From positions 1 to 64,000 of the forward strand of contig CAMXXV010000002.1 in NCBI GenBank assembly GCA_947253285.1: a DNA stretch of 64,000 bases. The letters are read 5' to 3'. How positions within the stretch are numbered: position 1 is the stretch's first letter; each line of letters begins with the position of its first letter. The notes beneath the pieces are model-generated. The model had not been told where the DNA came from. It saw only the letters and a list, made by a program, of their open reading frames with translations, and ran no database searches. Origin of the DNA: an uncultured Candidatus Saccharibacteria bacterium (GTDB taxonomy: Bacteria > Patescibacteriota > Saccharimonadia > Saccharimonadales > Saccharimonadaceae). Both the position numbers and the translations under genes were made by a program. Of the stretch, positions 33,685 through 43,105 are shown piece by piece.

Positions 33685-34569
33685 ATGTCTATTATCTTCA
33701 TTATCTTGATTACCATATTATCGACTGCGTTATCAAGTGTTAACTTTGCCCCTAGCTTAAGCGATTTTGAAATCAAACGGCTCGGCAAAACTAACAAGAA
33801 ATATCAAGACGTCGCCCGCTTCATTCATGTCTACCCGACGTTCTATCTATTCTTAAAGTTTATTCATATCTGTTTAATTATTATCCTAACCAGTATTGCC
33901 GCCCGTAGCTACGGTATCATCACTGGTTCAATTTTAGCGGGAGCACTAATCACTCTGTCCGAACTACTTGGCAATAAAATTTCACCTATCACTACTGTAC
34001 TATTAGCTGACCAATCTAAATTCGTCAATCGCTACTTTAGTTGGACCGAATTTTTGCGTCCGCTAACCGTCGAACCGCCAAAACCACGTGTTGCCTCAAC
34101 CGATGAACTCAGTCATCTCATTGAAGACAGCAAACTAAATATTGATCTCAAGCAAGAACTAGTCCAAACACTACTAAACAACCAACAAACCGCTCAGGAC
34201 TGCATGCATCCTTGGACAGAGGTAGTAAAACTAAAACAGCGCGACCGCTTGACACCAAAGGCACTAGACGACCTCTTTAAGAGCAAGCAGGGCGTCTTCC
34301 CCGTACTAAAAAATAGTGAGGTTGCTGGATTAATCTACCTCAGCGACGTCTCAATTGTAGCGCAAAGCGAAAAGTCTATTTCAGACTATCTACGAAACGA
34401 CGTACTCTATGTTACAGCCGACGAATCGCTTAAATCAGTAATAAACAAGATGGCCGCCAGCGAACTAACTATTGCTATTGTAAAGCACGATGAAACAATT
34501 GTTGGCCTAGTAACGCTGGATAGTATTGTCAATCCCGTCTGCGCCAACCTAAAATGTGGTAAAATATAA
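33685..34569 (+). CDS. CNNM/CorC-like membrane protein with CBS domain pair
   Basis: Resembles the HlyC/CorC (CNNM) family implicated in Mg2+/cation handling, in compact form. Hydrophobic segments at about 1-20, 50-72 and 76-97, then a linker (VASTDELSHLIEDSKLNIDLKQELVQTLL) typical of these proteins and two CBS motifs (about 165-225, 230-285: KQGVFPVLKNSEVAGLIYLSD, ELTIAIVKHDETIVGLVTLD). The C-terminal CorC_HlyC domain is absent (294 aa). Leaderless by promoter position. Followed by aspS on the same strand. Confidence 0.8.
   Translation: MSIIFIILITILSTALSSVNFAPSLSDFEIKRLGKTNKKYQDVARFIHVYPTFYLFLKFIHICLIIILTSIAARSYGIITGSILAGALITLSELLGNKISPITTVLLADQSKFVNRYFSWTEFLRPLTVEPPKPRVASTDELSHLIEDSKLNIDLKQELVQTLLNNQQTAQDCMHPWTEVVKLKQRDRLTPKALDDLFKSKQGVFPVLKNSEVAGLIYLSDVSIVAQSEKSISDYLRNDVLYVTADESLKSVINKMAASELTIAIVKHDETIVGLVTLDSIVNPVCANLKCGKI
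34560..34565 (+). promoter_or_regulatory. aspS extended -10 promoter
   Basis: TGTGG-TAAAAT overlaps the last codons of the CBS gene. Start point is near 34572, leaving a ~25-nt leader with AAGGAAAGGA. Confidence 0.6.
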
Positions 34570-34596
34570 CCTAGTTACAAGGAAAGGATTATTTTA

Positions 34597-36405
34597 ATGC
34601 AAAGAACACTAGCAATTGAGAGTGTTAAACATGTCGGCGAGACCATCAAAGTCGCCGGCTGGGTCAACACAAGACGCGACCATGGTGGCGTTATCTTCGT
34701 TGACCTTCGCGACCATACTGGTCTAGTACAGCTGGTCTTCAACCCGGACGACCCAGCTATGTTTAAAGATGCCGAAAGCCTCCGTGACGAATTTTGTATC
34801 AGCGCGGAAGGTCTAGTGCGTAATCGTGGCGCAGGGCTCGAAAACCCGCATATTCCAACTGGCACAGTGGAGGTTGTGGCTCAAAAATTAGAAATTTTAA
34901 ACCGTTCTGAGCCTTTACCAGTAGCTACTAAGGATGAAGGTCAACAATCAAGCGAGGAAATGCGGCTTAAATATCGCTTCCTCGACCTCCGTCGTCCAAG
35001 TATGCAAAAAATGATTAGTGAACGCGACCGCTTCTATCGTGTAATTCGACACTATATGGAAGACCACGACTTTACCGAGGTAGCCACACCAATTCTCGCT
35101 AACTCTAGCCCAGAAGGCGCACGTGACTTTTTGATTCCATCACGTCTTCGCCCTGGTCAGTTCTACGCCTTGCCACAGGCTCCGCAGCAATTTAAGCAGC
35201 TGTTAATGGTTGGTGGTGTGCCAAAATACTACCAAATCGCCGCCTGCTTCCGTGATGAAGACCCACGCGCCGACCGCCTCTATGGTGAATTCTACCAGCT
35301 AGACCTTGAGATGAGCTTCGTTGACGAAGGTGAAACAGTTCGTCAGACTATCGAACCGTTAATTCTCAATCTTGCGCAAGACTTTGGTGGCAAAAAGCTA
35401 GTCAACACTTACCGCTCTGCCGACTTTACTTACGCTAAACCAACCGACGTGCCGCGCATCCCATACACCGTTGCAATGGAAACATACGGCACCGATAAAC
35501 CTGACTTACGTTACGGCATGCCGCTAGTTGAACTAACCGATGCCCTAAAAAACACTGGCTTTGGCGTTTTTGCTAAGGCGGAATGCGTCAAGGCAATTTG
35601 CGTCAAGGGCGGCGCCGCAATGCCACGCAGCCAAATCGACCTCTTCACTGAGATGGCACGCAAAAATGGCGCTGGTGGTCTAGCCTACTTGACCTACAAA
35701 AATAACGAGATTAAGAGTCCGATTGCTAAATTCCTCGCACCAGCTGAGCTTGATGAGATTACCAAACGCACCGAGGCTACCGATGGCGACATTGTCTTCT
35801 TTGGCGCCGACAAACGCGACTTAGTCAACAAGGTACTTGGCAAGCTCCGCATTGCATTCGCTGACTACCAAGGTCTAAAGCACGATGATGAAGTTGCCCT
35901 CTGCTGGATTACTGACTTCCCATTCTATGAATACGACGAGGCTAATAAGCGAGTTGACTTCGGCCACAACCCATTCTCGATGCCACGTGGCGGCTTAAAG
36001 GCGCTTACTGACGCCAAGACCGACGCGGATAAGCTCGCAATTGTCGCCGACCAATATGATATGGTAATGAATGGCTATGAAATTTGCTCGGGCGCAGTCC
36101 GCAATCACAACCCTGAGATTATGTATCAGGTATTTGGTCTGCTTGGCTACAACAAGGAATACGTCGACCAAAAATTCGGCGCAATGCTCAACGCCTTCCG
36201 CTTTGGCGCACCGCCGCATGCAGGTTGTGCCTTCGGCATCGACCGCATCTTCATGGTCATGGAAAACACCGACAATATCCGTGATATCGTCGCCTTCCCG
36301 AAGAATGGTTCTGGCATCGACCTCATGATGAGTTCACCGAATACCGTATTCGACTCTCAGCTCAAAGAACTTCACGTTGGTATTGTCGAAACCAACACCG
36401 ACTAA
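34597..36405 (+). CDS. aspS: Aspartyl-tRNA synthetase (bacterial type)
   Basis: Class IIb synthetase. OB-fold anticodon domain at the N-terminus (VKVAGWVNTRRDHGGVIFVDLRD), motif 2 region FRDEDPRADR, the GAD insertion domain typical of bacterial AspRS (about 290-420) and motif 3 HAGCAFGIDRIFM. 602 aa, normal. Strong ribosome site. Whether it also charges tRNA-Asn depends on GatCAB elsewhere. Ends in a terminator. Confidence 0.97.
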   Translation: MQRTLAIESVKHVGETIKVAGWVNTRRDHGGVIFVDLRDHTGLVQLVFNPDDPAMFKDAESLRDEFCISAEGLVRNRGAGLENPHIPTGTVEVVAQKLEILNRSEPLPVATKDEGQQSSEEMRLKYRFLDLRRPSMQKMISERDRFYRVIRHYMEDHDFTEVATPILANSSPEGARDFLIPSRLRPGQFYALPQAPQQFKQLLMVGGVPKYYQIAACFRDEDPRADRLYGEFYQLDLEMSFVDEGETVRQTIEPLILNLAQDFGGKKLVNTYRSADFTYAKPTDVPRIPYTVAMETYGTDKPDLRYGMPLVELTDALKNTGFGVFAKAECVKAICVKGGAAMPRSQIDLFTEMARKNGAGGLAYLTYKNNEIKSPIAKFLAPAELDEITKRTEATDGDIVFFGADKRDLVNKVLGKLRIAFADYQGLKHDDEVALCWITDFPFYEYDEANKRVDFGHNPFSMPRGGLKALTDAKTDADKLAIVADQYDMVMNGYEICSGAVRNHNPEIMYQVFGLLGYNKEYVDQKFGAMLNAFRFGAPPHAGCAFGIDRIFMVMENTDNIRDIVAFPKNGSGIDLMMSSPNTVFDSQLKELHVGIVETNTD

Positions 36406-36408
36406 ATC

Positions 36409-36437
36409 AAAATCACCCCTGCAAAGGGGTGATTTTT
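36409..36437. terminator. Bidirectional terminator after aspS
   Basis: An 11-bp perfect stem AAAATCACCCC/GGGGTGATTTT with 6-nt loop; U-tracts on both strands, so it also serves the convergent methyltransferase gene. Confidence 0.88.
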
Positions 36438-36442
36438 AATCT

Positions 36443-37078
36443 CTACTTTAGTTGGATAATTGCCAGCGAGGCTTGCAACCGCAGACCAGACTTAATTAAA
36501 TTACGGTGCGCATTACACCATTCATCTACTGCCTGTCGCGCACCCGGCAGATGTTCATTGCCGTAATCGTCCACAACAATCGCAGCACCTGGCATCCAAC
36601 GGCCAGCACAAGCCGCAAAACTATCTTTGATGCTGCCGTAAAAATCACCGTCGAAGTAAGCAAATGCAATCCGCTCCGGCACATCGCTCGGCGTTAAATC
36701 GGCAAACCAGCCCTTCTTTATCTCCGGCAAAGGCAGCCCAGCGCGCTTGAAATTCTCTATTACTTCGCGCTTCGTGGCTTTTAGCTCGCCTCGTTTAAAT
36801 TCTTGCCCTAACCCAGCGCGGTCTGCCGCAGTCTTATCTGGTAACCCATCAAACGAATCATAGATATACAGCTGACGCTGCGGAGCAACTGCGCGCAATA
36901 GACGCATTAAAAACAAACTGGTCGTACCTTTGTAACAGCCAAATTCAACGACATCGCCCGCTACATCAGCCACAATCACCTGCTGCAACGCCGTCAAAAT
37001 CAGCCTAATTTCCTCTGGGCTAACTTGGTCAGACACCAACTGGTGTTGAGCGATTACTTTGGCGATATCAAATTTCAT
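36443..37078 (-). CDS. TylF/MycF-like SAM-dependent methyltransferase
   Basis: Class I methyltransferase resembling macrocin O-methyltransferases, often acting on sugars. SAM motif VVEFGCYKGTTSLFLMRLL, YIYDSFDGLPD, metal/catalytic-type YFDGDFYGSIKDSF and VVDDYG motifs. 211 aa. Starts 2 nt after the gpmA stop, so co-transcribed. The natural substrate is unknown; surface sugars are a guess. Confidence 0.82.
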   Translation of the reverse strand: MKFDIAKVIAQHQLVSDQVSPEEIRLILTALQQVIVADVAGDVVEFGCYKGTTSLFLMRLLRAVAPQRQLYIYDSFDGLPDKTAADRAGLGQEFKRGELKATKREVIENFKRAGLPLPEIKKGWFADLTPSDVPERIAFAYFDGDFYGSIKDSFAACAGRWMPGAAIVVDDYGNEHLPGARQAVDEWCNAHRNLIKSGLRLQASLAIIQLK

Positions 37079-37080
37079 AA

Positions 37081-37716
37081 TTAAGCGTGAGTTTGCTCAA
37101 TATCAGCGTGCATTTCTTCACGTGACACTGCGCGACCTTCAGCATCTACCTGGTACTCAAGCACTGTACCAAATTTCATCTCAAAATGAGCAATATCAGC
37201 ATCAGAAATACCGTCAATATACTTCACTAGTGCACGGATTGAATTGCCATGTGCTACAAATAAGATATTTTCACCCTGCTGCAACTTACTAATAATCTGT
37301 TCGCGATACCATGGCACCACACGATTATAAACATCATGCAATGTTTCGCCATTTGGAATTGGCTCATCAAAATTACGGCGAATAGCGTTAAACTTATCGT
37401 CGCCAACTTTAGCCTTAACATCCCATTTGTTTAGCCCAGTGTAGTCACCATAATCACGCTCATTCAGTTCAGACACTGCCGTATAAGCTGGATTATCCTG
37501 ACCTTGCACTTTCATGACTTGCTGCATAGTCTCAATCGACCGCTTAAGCTTGCTTGTGTAAATTTCGTCAAACTTAATATCCTTAACTAGCTCGCCCATC
37601 TTCAAGGCATCACTGGCGCCCTTTGGAGTCAAAGAAACATCTGTCCAGCCAGTCCACTTACCGAGTAAGTTCCATTCGCTTTCACCGTGCCGCATCAATA
37701 CTAATTTACCGCTCAT
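37081..37716 (-). CDS. gpmA: 2,3-bisphosphoglycerate-dependent phosphoglycerate mutase
   Basis: Glycolytic interconversion of 3- and 2-phosphoglycerate. Catalytic LMRHGESEWN with phospho-His, LGKWTGWTDVSLTPKG, Glu in ELNERDYG, and VAHGNSIRAL with the second His. 211 aa. Ribosome site AAAGGAGT, extended -10 GTGCTATAAT at 37748-37753 with a ~25-nt leader. With eno, tpiA and ldh in the window it forms lower glycolysis to lactate. Confidence 0.96.
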   Translation of the reverse strand: MSGKLVLMRHGESEWNLLGKWTGWTDVSLTPKGASDALKMGELVKDIKFDEIYTSKLKRSIETMQQVMKVQGQDNPAYTAVSELNERDYGDYTGLNKWDVKAKVGDDKFNAIRRNFDEPIPNGETLHDVYNRVVPWYREQIISKLQQGENILFVAHGNSIRALVKYIDGISDADIAHFEMKFGTVLEYQVDAEGRAVSREEMHADIEQTHA

Positions 37717-37747
37717 ATTACTCCTTTTTATTTAATATCCTGCATTC

Positions 37748-37756
37748 ATTATAGCA
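37748..37756 (-). promoter_or_regulatory. gpmA extended -10 promoter
   Basis: Minus-strand TGC-TATAAT in the 47-nt gap between obgE and gpmA. Confidence 0.65.
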
Positions 37757-37763
37757 CTTTTCT

Positions 37764-39074
37764 CTAATCGTTCCACTGTTCCAATAGAGTAAATTGGTGG
37801 CCAGCAATCTCAATAATTGACTCACCATTAGCACCCTGATGCTCCAACTCGCGCGCGATGCCACTACGTTGTAGAATATCGCGCAAACGATTTACCCCAA
37901 AAGTATTATCAAAGTCGGTCTTCTCAGCAAACTTTTCAATTCGGTCACCAGTCACCACATATACCGTGCCGCTCTCACGCTCTTCACACGTCACCCACCA
38001 AGTTGAATTTAGCTGTTTCTTTGATAGCTCAATCACTTCCGGTGTATCATCTAGCGCCTCAGCCTCCGTTGCTGCCTGCTCAGCCTGCGCCTGTCGCTCA
38101 TCTGCAACTACTACCGCCAATTTACGTAGCAATTCCTTGGTACCATGATGCGCCTGCGACGACAATAAATAAATTGGGCTCTCCGTCACTTGCCTCAGCT
38201 CATCCAACTGCATAGTAGCGATTTCATCATCAACTAAATCAGTCTTGGTAATCGCGATAATCTCCGGTTTGCCCGCCAAATCAGCTGAATACTGCGTCAG
38301 CTCGCTACGAATCTTTCGATAATCACCGCTAATGTCATTTGACATTACATCAATCATATGTAGAATCACCGCCGTGCGCTCAACGTGGCGCAAAAACTCG
38401 TCGCCCAGTCCTTTGCCTTGGCTAGCACCCTCAATCAACCCTGGAATATCGGCAATTAAAAGCGACTTACCATCGACATCAGCCACGCCTAGATTCGGAG
38501 TCAATGTCGTAAACGCATAATTAGCAATCTCAGGACGAGCGTTACTTACTACTGACAGAAAAGTCGACTTACCAGCGTTAGGGAATCCTACTAAACCAAC
38601 ATCTGCTACCATTTTTAGCTCCAACTGAGCAGTAAACTTCTCGCCTTTCGTGCCGACTTCTGCCACTCGTGGCAGCTGACGAGTCGATGACTTAAAGTGG
38701 GCATTACCAAAGCCGCCCTCGCCACCGTGCGCCACAATCGCCCGCTGACCAACCTCAGTTAAATCAGCAATCACTTCACCATCGCGCCGCACGATTGTGC
38801 CAAGCGGCACCTTAACTAACCTATCAGCACCATTGGCACCATGCATCTTGCGCTTGCCGCCCGCACCGCCATCCTGCGCCTTTAGCTCTGGCTTAAACCG
38901 GAATTCCGCTAGAGTATTCACGTTGCTATCTGCTACAAACACCACATTGCCGCCATCACCGCCATCACCGCCGTCTGGGCCGCCCTTTTCAACGTATTTT
39001 TCATGGCGTAAACTAACCGCGCCGTTACCACCACGGCCGGCTTCAATAAATACTTCTGCGGTATCAGCAAACAT
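37764..39074 (-). CDS. obgE: GTPase Obg/CgtA with OCT domain
   Basis: Essential 50S-assembly GTPase. Glycine-rich Obg fold (1-157, GGPDGGDGGDGGNVVF), G domain with VGFPNAGKSTFLS, NYAFTTLTPNLG, ADIPGLIEGA, ITKTDL, and C-terminal OCT domain from about 340 (WWVTCEERESGTVYVVTGDRIEKF). 436 aa. -10 TAAAAT (39084-39089) is only 9 nt before ATG, so the AGGAG between them would lie mostly upstream of the transcript start. Confidence 0.95.
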   Translation of the reverse strand: MFADTAEVFIEAGRGGNGAVSLRHEKYVEKGGPDGGDGGDGGNVVFVADSNVNTLAEFRFKPELKAQDGGAGGKRKMHGANGADRLVKVPLGTIVRRDGEVIADLTEVGQRAIVAHGGEGGFGNAHFKSSTRQLPRVAEVGTKGEKFTAQLELKMVADVGLVGFPNAGKSTFLSVVSNARPEIANYAFTTLTPNLGVADVDGKSLLIADIPGLIEGASQGKGLGDEFLRHVERTAVILHMIDVMSNDISGDYRKIRSELTQYSADLAGKPEIIAITKTDLVDDEIATMQLDELRQVTESPIYLLSSQAHHGTKELLRKLAVVVADERQAQAEQAATEAEALDDTPEVIELSKKQLNSTWWVTCEERESGTVYVVTGDRIEKFAEKTDFDNTFGVNRLRDILQRSGIARELEHQGANGESIIEIAGHQFTLLEQWND

Positions 39075-39081
39075 AATACTC

Positions 39082-39133
39082 CTATTTTACCAGATTCTTG
39101 CAATAATTGCTATTTTATTTTGTGGTAAAATAG
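39082..39133. promoter_or_regulatory. Symmetric divergent promoters of obgE and uvrC
   Basis: CTATTTTACCA (39082-39092) and TGGTAAAATAG (39123-39133) are a perfect 11-nt inverted repeat; each arm is a TGG-TAAAAT extended -10 reading outward to obgE and uvrC. Confidence 0.7.
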
Positions 39134-39138
39134 ACTTA

Positions 39139-40677
39139 GTGAATCAATTACTAGCCGACAAACTCAAAACCCTCCCTGATTGCCCTGGTGTCTACTTCCA
39201 TAAAGACGCCAACGGGGCAGTAATTTACGTCGGCAAAGCGTCCATCCTAAAACGACGCGTCATGCAATACTTTAATCGTGAGCACCCAGATGCAAAAACT
39301 CGCGCTTTAGTGGCTGACATCGCTATGACGGACTGGATTGAAACCGATTCAGAAATTGATGCGTTATTCCTCGAAAACGAGATGATTAAGCGCTACTTGC
39401 CACGTTATAACATCTTACTTCGCGATAACAAAAACGTCTGCTATGTCCGCATTAATTTCTCCGCCGAATGGCCAACCCTCACCATCACCCGTCTACCAAA
39501 CGGCGATGACGCCACTTATGTCGGACCATTTTACAGCGCCACACCACTCAAAAAAGCTTTACATTGCCTCCGCCGCGTCTTTCCCTATCTTACCAGCGCA
39601 AGCGAGCAAGGCTCCGCGCTCATGCAACAGCTTCACCTAATACCAGCCAGCACTAGTGTTGATTACAAATCCGACCTCCATATGCTTGTGCGCTACCTGC
39701 AAGGTGACTGGAGTAAAATCACTCGCGAGGTTAAGGCTGCTATGCTCGACGCCAGTAAACAACTAGACTTCGAACGGGCCGCCAGCCTCCGCAACCGATT
39801 GCACGCACTCGAAGAACTTAAGCGCCAAATTATTTTCGGTCGCGCCGAATTTATGGATATCAGCAAGGATAAGGCGCTAACCGGCGCCCAACAATTATTT
39901 TGCCTAACGGAAACACCGCGCCGCATCGAAGCCTACGATATCTCCCATCAAGGTGGACAAGATGTAGTAGGTTCAATGGTGGTCTTTACTAATGGCGTCG
40001 CCGACAAACAATCATACCGTAAATTTAAAATTTCTAAACAACGCAACAACGACTACGCCGCGATGGACGAGGTGATGCAACGCCGCTTCTCGCCGCGCCA
40101 CAAGAATTGGCCCCGTCCCGACTTAATCGTAGTGGATGGCGGCGGCCCACAAGTCCGTGCCGTAGCACCCCTGGTAGATGGCATACCGTTAATCGGCCTC
40201 GCGAAGGAAAATGACCTGATTATTGTCAGCGCCGCCGATTCTCACATCAACACCAAAGTTATCGCCAGTCTAATCCAACAGCCACTAGCTGGAGTTAACG
40301 TTACACTAGAGGGAGGTTACTACCAGATTAACCTACATGCCGGCATGCTACATACTGCCAGTCACAGCTTCACCTTCCGCGGACACAATATCGTCAATCG
40401 CTACACTGACCTGCTACAGCTCATTCAGCGTCTACGCGACGAGTCTCACCGCTTTGCGGTCGCTTATCATGAGGTAGTAAAACGTCAGCGCGGCGTTAGT
40501 AGTATCTTAAATGACATCCCAGGTGTCGGGCCAAAACGCCGTCAACTTTTATTGCGCCACTTTGGCTCAGTTAAGGCAATTGCCGGCGCCCCCGAAACCG
40601 AACTAACAAATTTAGTTGGCGCAAAATTAGCCGCTGCCATTAAATCAAAATTACAAAACAACTCGGATATGTTATAA
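39139..40677 (+). CDS. uvrC: Excinuclease ABC subunit C (UvrC)
   Basis: Dual-incision nuclease of excision repair. GIY-YIG domain at the N-terminus (GVYFHKDANGAVIYVGKA), UVR region (DFERAASLRNRLHAL), RNase H-like domain (IEAYDISHQGGQDVVGSMVVF, LIVVDGGGPQVRA) and C-terminal helix-hairpin-helix (LNDIPGVGPKRRQLLLRHFG). Start GTG 39139 (512 aa): TGG-TAAAAT lies 7 nt before it and the upstream frame runs into obgE. Somewhat shorter than E. coli (610). Confidence 0.95.
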   Translation: MNQLLADKLKTLPDCPGVYFHKDANGAVIYVGKASILKRRVMQYFNREHPDAKTRALVADIAMTDWIETDSEIDALFLENEMIKRYLPRYNILLRDNKNVCYVRINFSAEWPTLTITRLPNGDDATYVGPFYSATPLKKALHCLRRVFPYLTSASEQGSALMQQLHLIPASTSVDYKSDLHMLVRYLQGDWSKITREVKAAMLDASKQLDFERAASLRNRLHALEELKRQIIFGRAEFMDISKDKALTGAQQLFCLTETPRRIEAYDISHQGGQDVVGSMVVFTNGVADKQSYRKFKISKQRNNDYAAMDEVMQRRFSPRHKNWPRPDLIVVDGGGPQVRAVAPLVDGIPLIGLAKENDLIIVSAADSHINTKVIASLIQQPLAGVNVTLEGGYYQINLHAGMLHTASHSFTFRGHNIVNRYTDLLQLIQRLRDESHRFAVAYHEVVKRQRGVSSILNDIPGVGPKRRQLLLRHFGSVKAIAGAPETELTNLVGAKLAAAIKSKLQNNSDML

Positions 40678-40678
40678 T
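40673..40678 (+). promoter_or_regulatory. -10 element of the holin-like gene (leaderless)
   Basis: TGT-TATAAT overlapping the uvrC stop codon, 7 nt before ATG 40686. Confidence 0.65.
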
Positions 40679-40685
40679 TAATGTA

Positions 40686-41078
40686 ATGCAGAGGTATATT
40701 TTATTTGCCATTCGTTGGCTATCCTGCTCGGCCGGGCTTTACATTTCAGTAGAGTTATTTGGTCACAATAGCTTGCACGACTTACTCGGCAATATCGGCA
40801 TTTTTCTGATTGCCGGCCTCATTTTCTCTATTATCAACGCCGTCGTCAAGCCAATCGTCACCGTCATGTCGTTGCCGTTTATGCTTGCCACCATGGGTCT
40901 ATTTACTATTGTCATTAATGGATTCATGGTCTGGCTCACTATCGTACTGTTACCACCAATAAAAATGTCCTTTTTATGGGCAATGGTTAGCAGTTTAATC
41001 GTAAGTCTGTTAAACTATTTAATAAATAGCTTAACGCCAAATAAGTTAATAAAGGAGGGGATAAATGAAACTAACTGA
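40686..41078 (+). CDS. Phage-holin-4-2-like (PF04020-type) integral membrane protein
   Basis: Four predicted helices in 130 aa (about 8-25, 33-58, 64-90, 95-116), with the family pattern NIGIFLIAGLIFSIINAVVKPIV and LPFMLATMGLFTIVINGFMVWL. Family function is unknown despite the holin name; no lysis gene is nearby. Overlaps secG by 14 nt, so coupled with the Sec component. Confidence 0.82.
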   Translation: MQRYILFAIRWLSCSAGLYISVELFGHNSLHDLLGNIGIFLIAGLIFSIINAVVKPIVTVMSLPFMLATMGLFTIVINGFMVWLTIVLLPPIKMSFLWAMVSSLIVSLLNYLINSLTPNKLIKEGINETN

Positions 41079-41289
41079 CATTCTAGGCACGATTACCGTA
41101 ATTAGCTCGGTATTGATGGTGGTAGCAATCCTATTGCAGGCACGTGGCGCATCGCTCGGTGCTGGTTCAGGTGCAAGTGGCGAGCTTTTTACTACTCGCC
41201 GTGGCTTTGAGAAGAACCTTTACGATTCAACTATCGTTTTGGCTATCATCTTTGTATTAAGCCTATTCATCAACTTGGTTATCTCTTAA
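41065..41289 (+). CDS. secG: Preprotein translocase subunit SecG
   Basis: Small SecYEG component. Two helices (about 8-25, 53-72) around the conserved LLQARGASLGAGSGA loop. 74 aa. AAGGAGGGG ribosome site inside the end of the holin-like gene. Its TAA overlaps the ATG of the next gene by 1 nt (TAATG). Confidence 0.92.
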   Translation: MKLTDILGTITVISSVLMVVAILLQARGASLGAGSGASGELFTTRRGFEKNLYDSTIVLAIIFVLSLFINLVIS

Positions 41290-43100
41290 TGACTCAGAAA
41301 AAATCGCGTAATTCCGCCACTAAAACCGGCACTGCTAAAACAGACCACCGATTACGTACAGCACGCAACCGGATTAATTCTGTCGGCCGTACCATTATTA
41401 AACACTGCAACCGTTTTATTATGCAGCGCCGAAGCAATTTGCTTAATGCTCGGTCTTCGGTTGTTATTTGGATTTTAATCATCTCCAGTCTCATTACTCT
41501 AAGTGTAGTGCAAACCATTATTGGATCGCGCAACGACATCATCGCCATACCCGCTGCTGGAGGTATTTATACTGAAGGCGTAACCGATAAAATCACTTCA
41601 ATTAATCCAATTTATGCCACCACTGATAGCGAAAAAGCCGCCAGTTCACTAGTCTATAGCAGTCTACTATCTTACGATACTACTGGTAAATTGCGCGGCA
41701 AATTAGCCAGCAACTGGTATGTTAGCCCAGATGGCAAACTTTGGACGATAAAATTGCGCGACAAACTCAAATGGAGTGATAATACACCACTAACTGCTGA
41801 CGATGTTGCTTACACTCTAAATCTGGTTAAAAACCCTGAAATTAATTCACCCTTAATTGATAACTGGAAAAATGTCGATATCAAAGTCAAAGACTCAACT
41901 ACACTAGAACTAACCACACCGACGCCTTATCTATCGTTGCCTAACGCCTTAACTTTCGGCATTCTACCAAAACATATTCTAGCCGATAAATCAGCCGCCG
42001 ATATCACAGCACTGTCAACTAAAGCACCGCAGAAAATCATTGGTAGTGGCGCGTTTAAACTTCATTCAGTAGAAACTCGCAACAAACAGCCCGTATGGTC
42101 ATTTGTTGTCAACCCATATTACTACGGCGTTAAACCACTCTTAAAGCAAATTGTAATTCGCGTTTACCCGAATCAAAACGCCATGCTAGATGGCCTCAAG
42201 AAAGGGGAAGTCAACGCAGCTAATAATGTCAGCCTCAATAAGATTAATCAGTTTAGTAATAGCCATCAAATTGTCCAACTAGACACCACAGACGGAGTCT
42301 TTGCATTGTTCAATAATACCAGCGACTCACTCAATAACCCACAGTTACGCGCAGCACTGCGAATTGGTATTAATCGTCAACAAATCATCCAACAAATTAA
42401 CAGTGGTGCTAACATCAGACCAGTACGTGCCCTCGAAACACCTCTAGCTAACGGCATTTATCAATCAGTTGACCAGCTAAAACAGCCTGAATTTAATCGT
42501 AAACTAGCCGAAGACTTCTTAGATAAGGCTGGTTGGCTCCGTCAAAACGGTAGCGACTATCGCGTCAAAAACAACCAGTCCCTGACTATTAATATCGTTA
42601 CTATTAAATCGACCAATTATGCCAAGGTTGCCGACATAATTGCTAAATCATGGCGCGAACTCGGGGTCGATGCCAAAGTCACCAAAATTGATGCTAGTGC
42701 CGCACAGCAGTCCATACTGTCACCCCGTAATTACGATGTTTTAGTCTACCAATACCACTTGGGCGCCGACCCTGACCAATATTCTTATTGGGCCGGCAAA
42801 GAGGCCAGTGACACTGGTCTAAACTACGCTAATTACAAGTCTAAGCGCGCCGATGTCTATCTAGCCAATGGTCGTAGCGCTATTAATGCACAAAAGCGCG
42901 AATCTAGTTACCTAGCATTTGCCAAGCAATGGCTAACTGACACTCCAGCAGTAGCACTTTATCAATCTAGTGCCTATTTTGTTGTACAGAAAGGTATTAA
43001 CACATTACAAAATGGCGGCTACTTGACCGACATTGGTGGACGTTTTTACAACATCAACACCTGGACTGTTCGATCAAGCGCCGCCATGGCTACGCCTTAG
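41289..43100 (+). CDS. Peptide-binding protein of ABC type (SBP family 5), signal-anchored
   Basis: Extracytoplasmic oligopeptide-binding protein. A basic ~56-residue N-terminus and a membrane anchor at about 57-78 replace the usual lipobox; then family-5 motifs ITSINPIYATTDSEKAA, LRGKLASNWYVSPDGKLWTI, TADDVAYTLNLVKNP, GSGAFKLHSVE, LRAALRIGINRQQI. No permease or ATPase is adjacent, unusual for this family. Coupled to secG. 603 aa. Probable peptide capture for an organism with poor amino-acid synthesis (inference). Confidence 0.88.
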   Translation: MTQKKSRNSATKTGTAKTDHRLRTARNRINSVGRTIIKHCNRFIMQRRSNLLNARSSVVIWILIISSLITLSVVQTIIGSRNDIIAIPAAGGIYTEGVTDKITSINPIYATTDSEKAASSLVYSSLLSYDTTGKLRGKLASNWYVSPDGKLWTIKLRDKLKWSDNTPLTADDVAYTLNLVKNPEINSPLIDNWKNVDIKVKDSTTLELTTPTPYLSLPNALTFGILPKHILADKSAADITALSTKAPQKIIGSGAFKLHSVETRNKQPVWSFVVNPYYYGVKPLLKQIVIRVYPNQNAMLDGLKKGEVNAANNVSLNKINQFSNSHQIVQLDTTDGVFALFNNTSDSLNNPQLRAALRIGINRQQIIQQINSGANIRPVRALETPLANGIYQSVDQLKQPEFNRKLAEDFLDKAGWLRQNGSDYRVKNNQSLTINIVTIKSTNYAKVADIIAKSWRELGVDAKVTKIDASAAQQSILSPRNYDVLVYQYHLGADPDQYSYWAGKEASDTGLNYANYKSKRADVYLANGRSAINAQKRESSYLAFAKQWLTDTPAVALYQSSAYFVVQKGINTLQNGGYLTDIGGRFYNINTWTVRSSAAMATP

Positions 43101-43105
43101 TCCAA

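Noticed and set aside
38797..39138. N-terminal extension of uvrC
   Set aside because: Overlaps obgE in antisense and crosses both divergent promoters; homology starts at GTG 39139.
40686..41078. Prophage remnant suggested by the holin-like and baseplate-J-like names
   Set aside because: No phage structural, integrase or lysis genes nearby; both are chromosomal families in operons with secG and ftsA.
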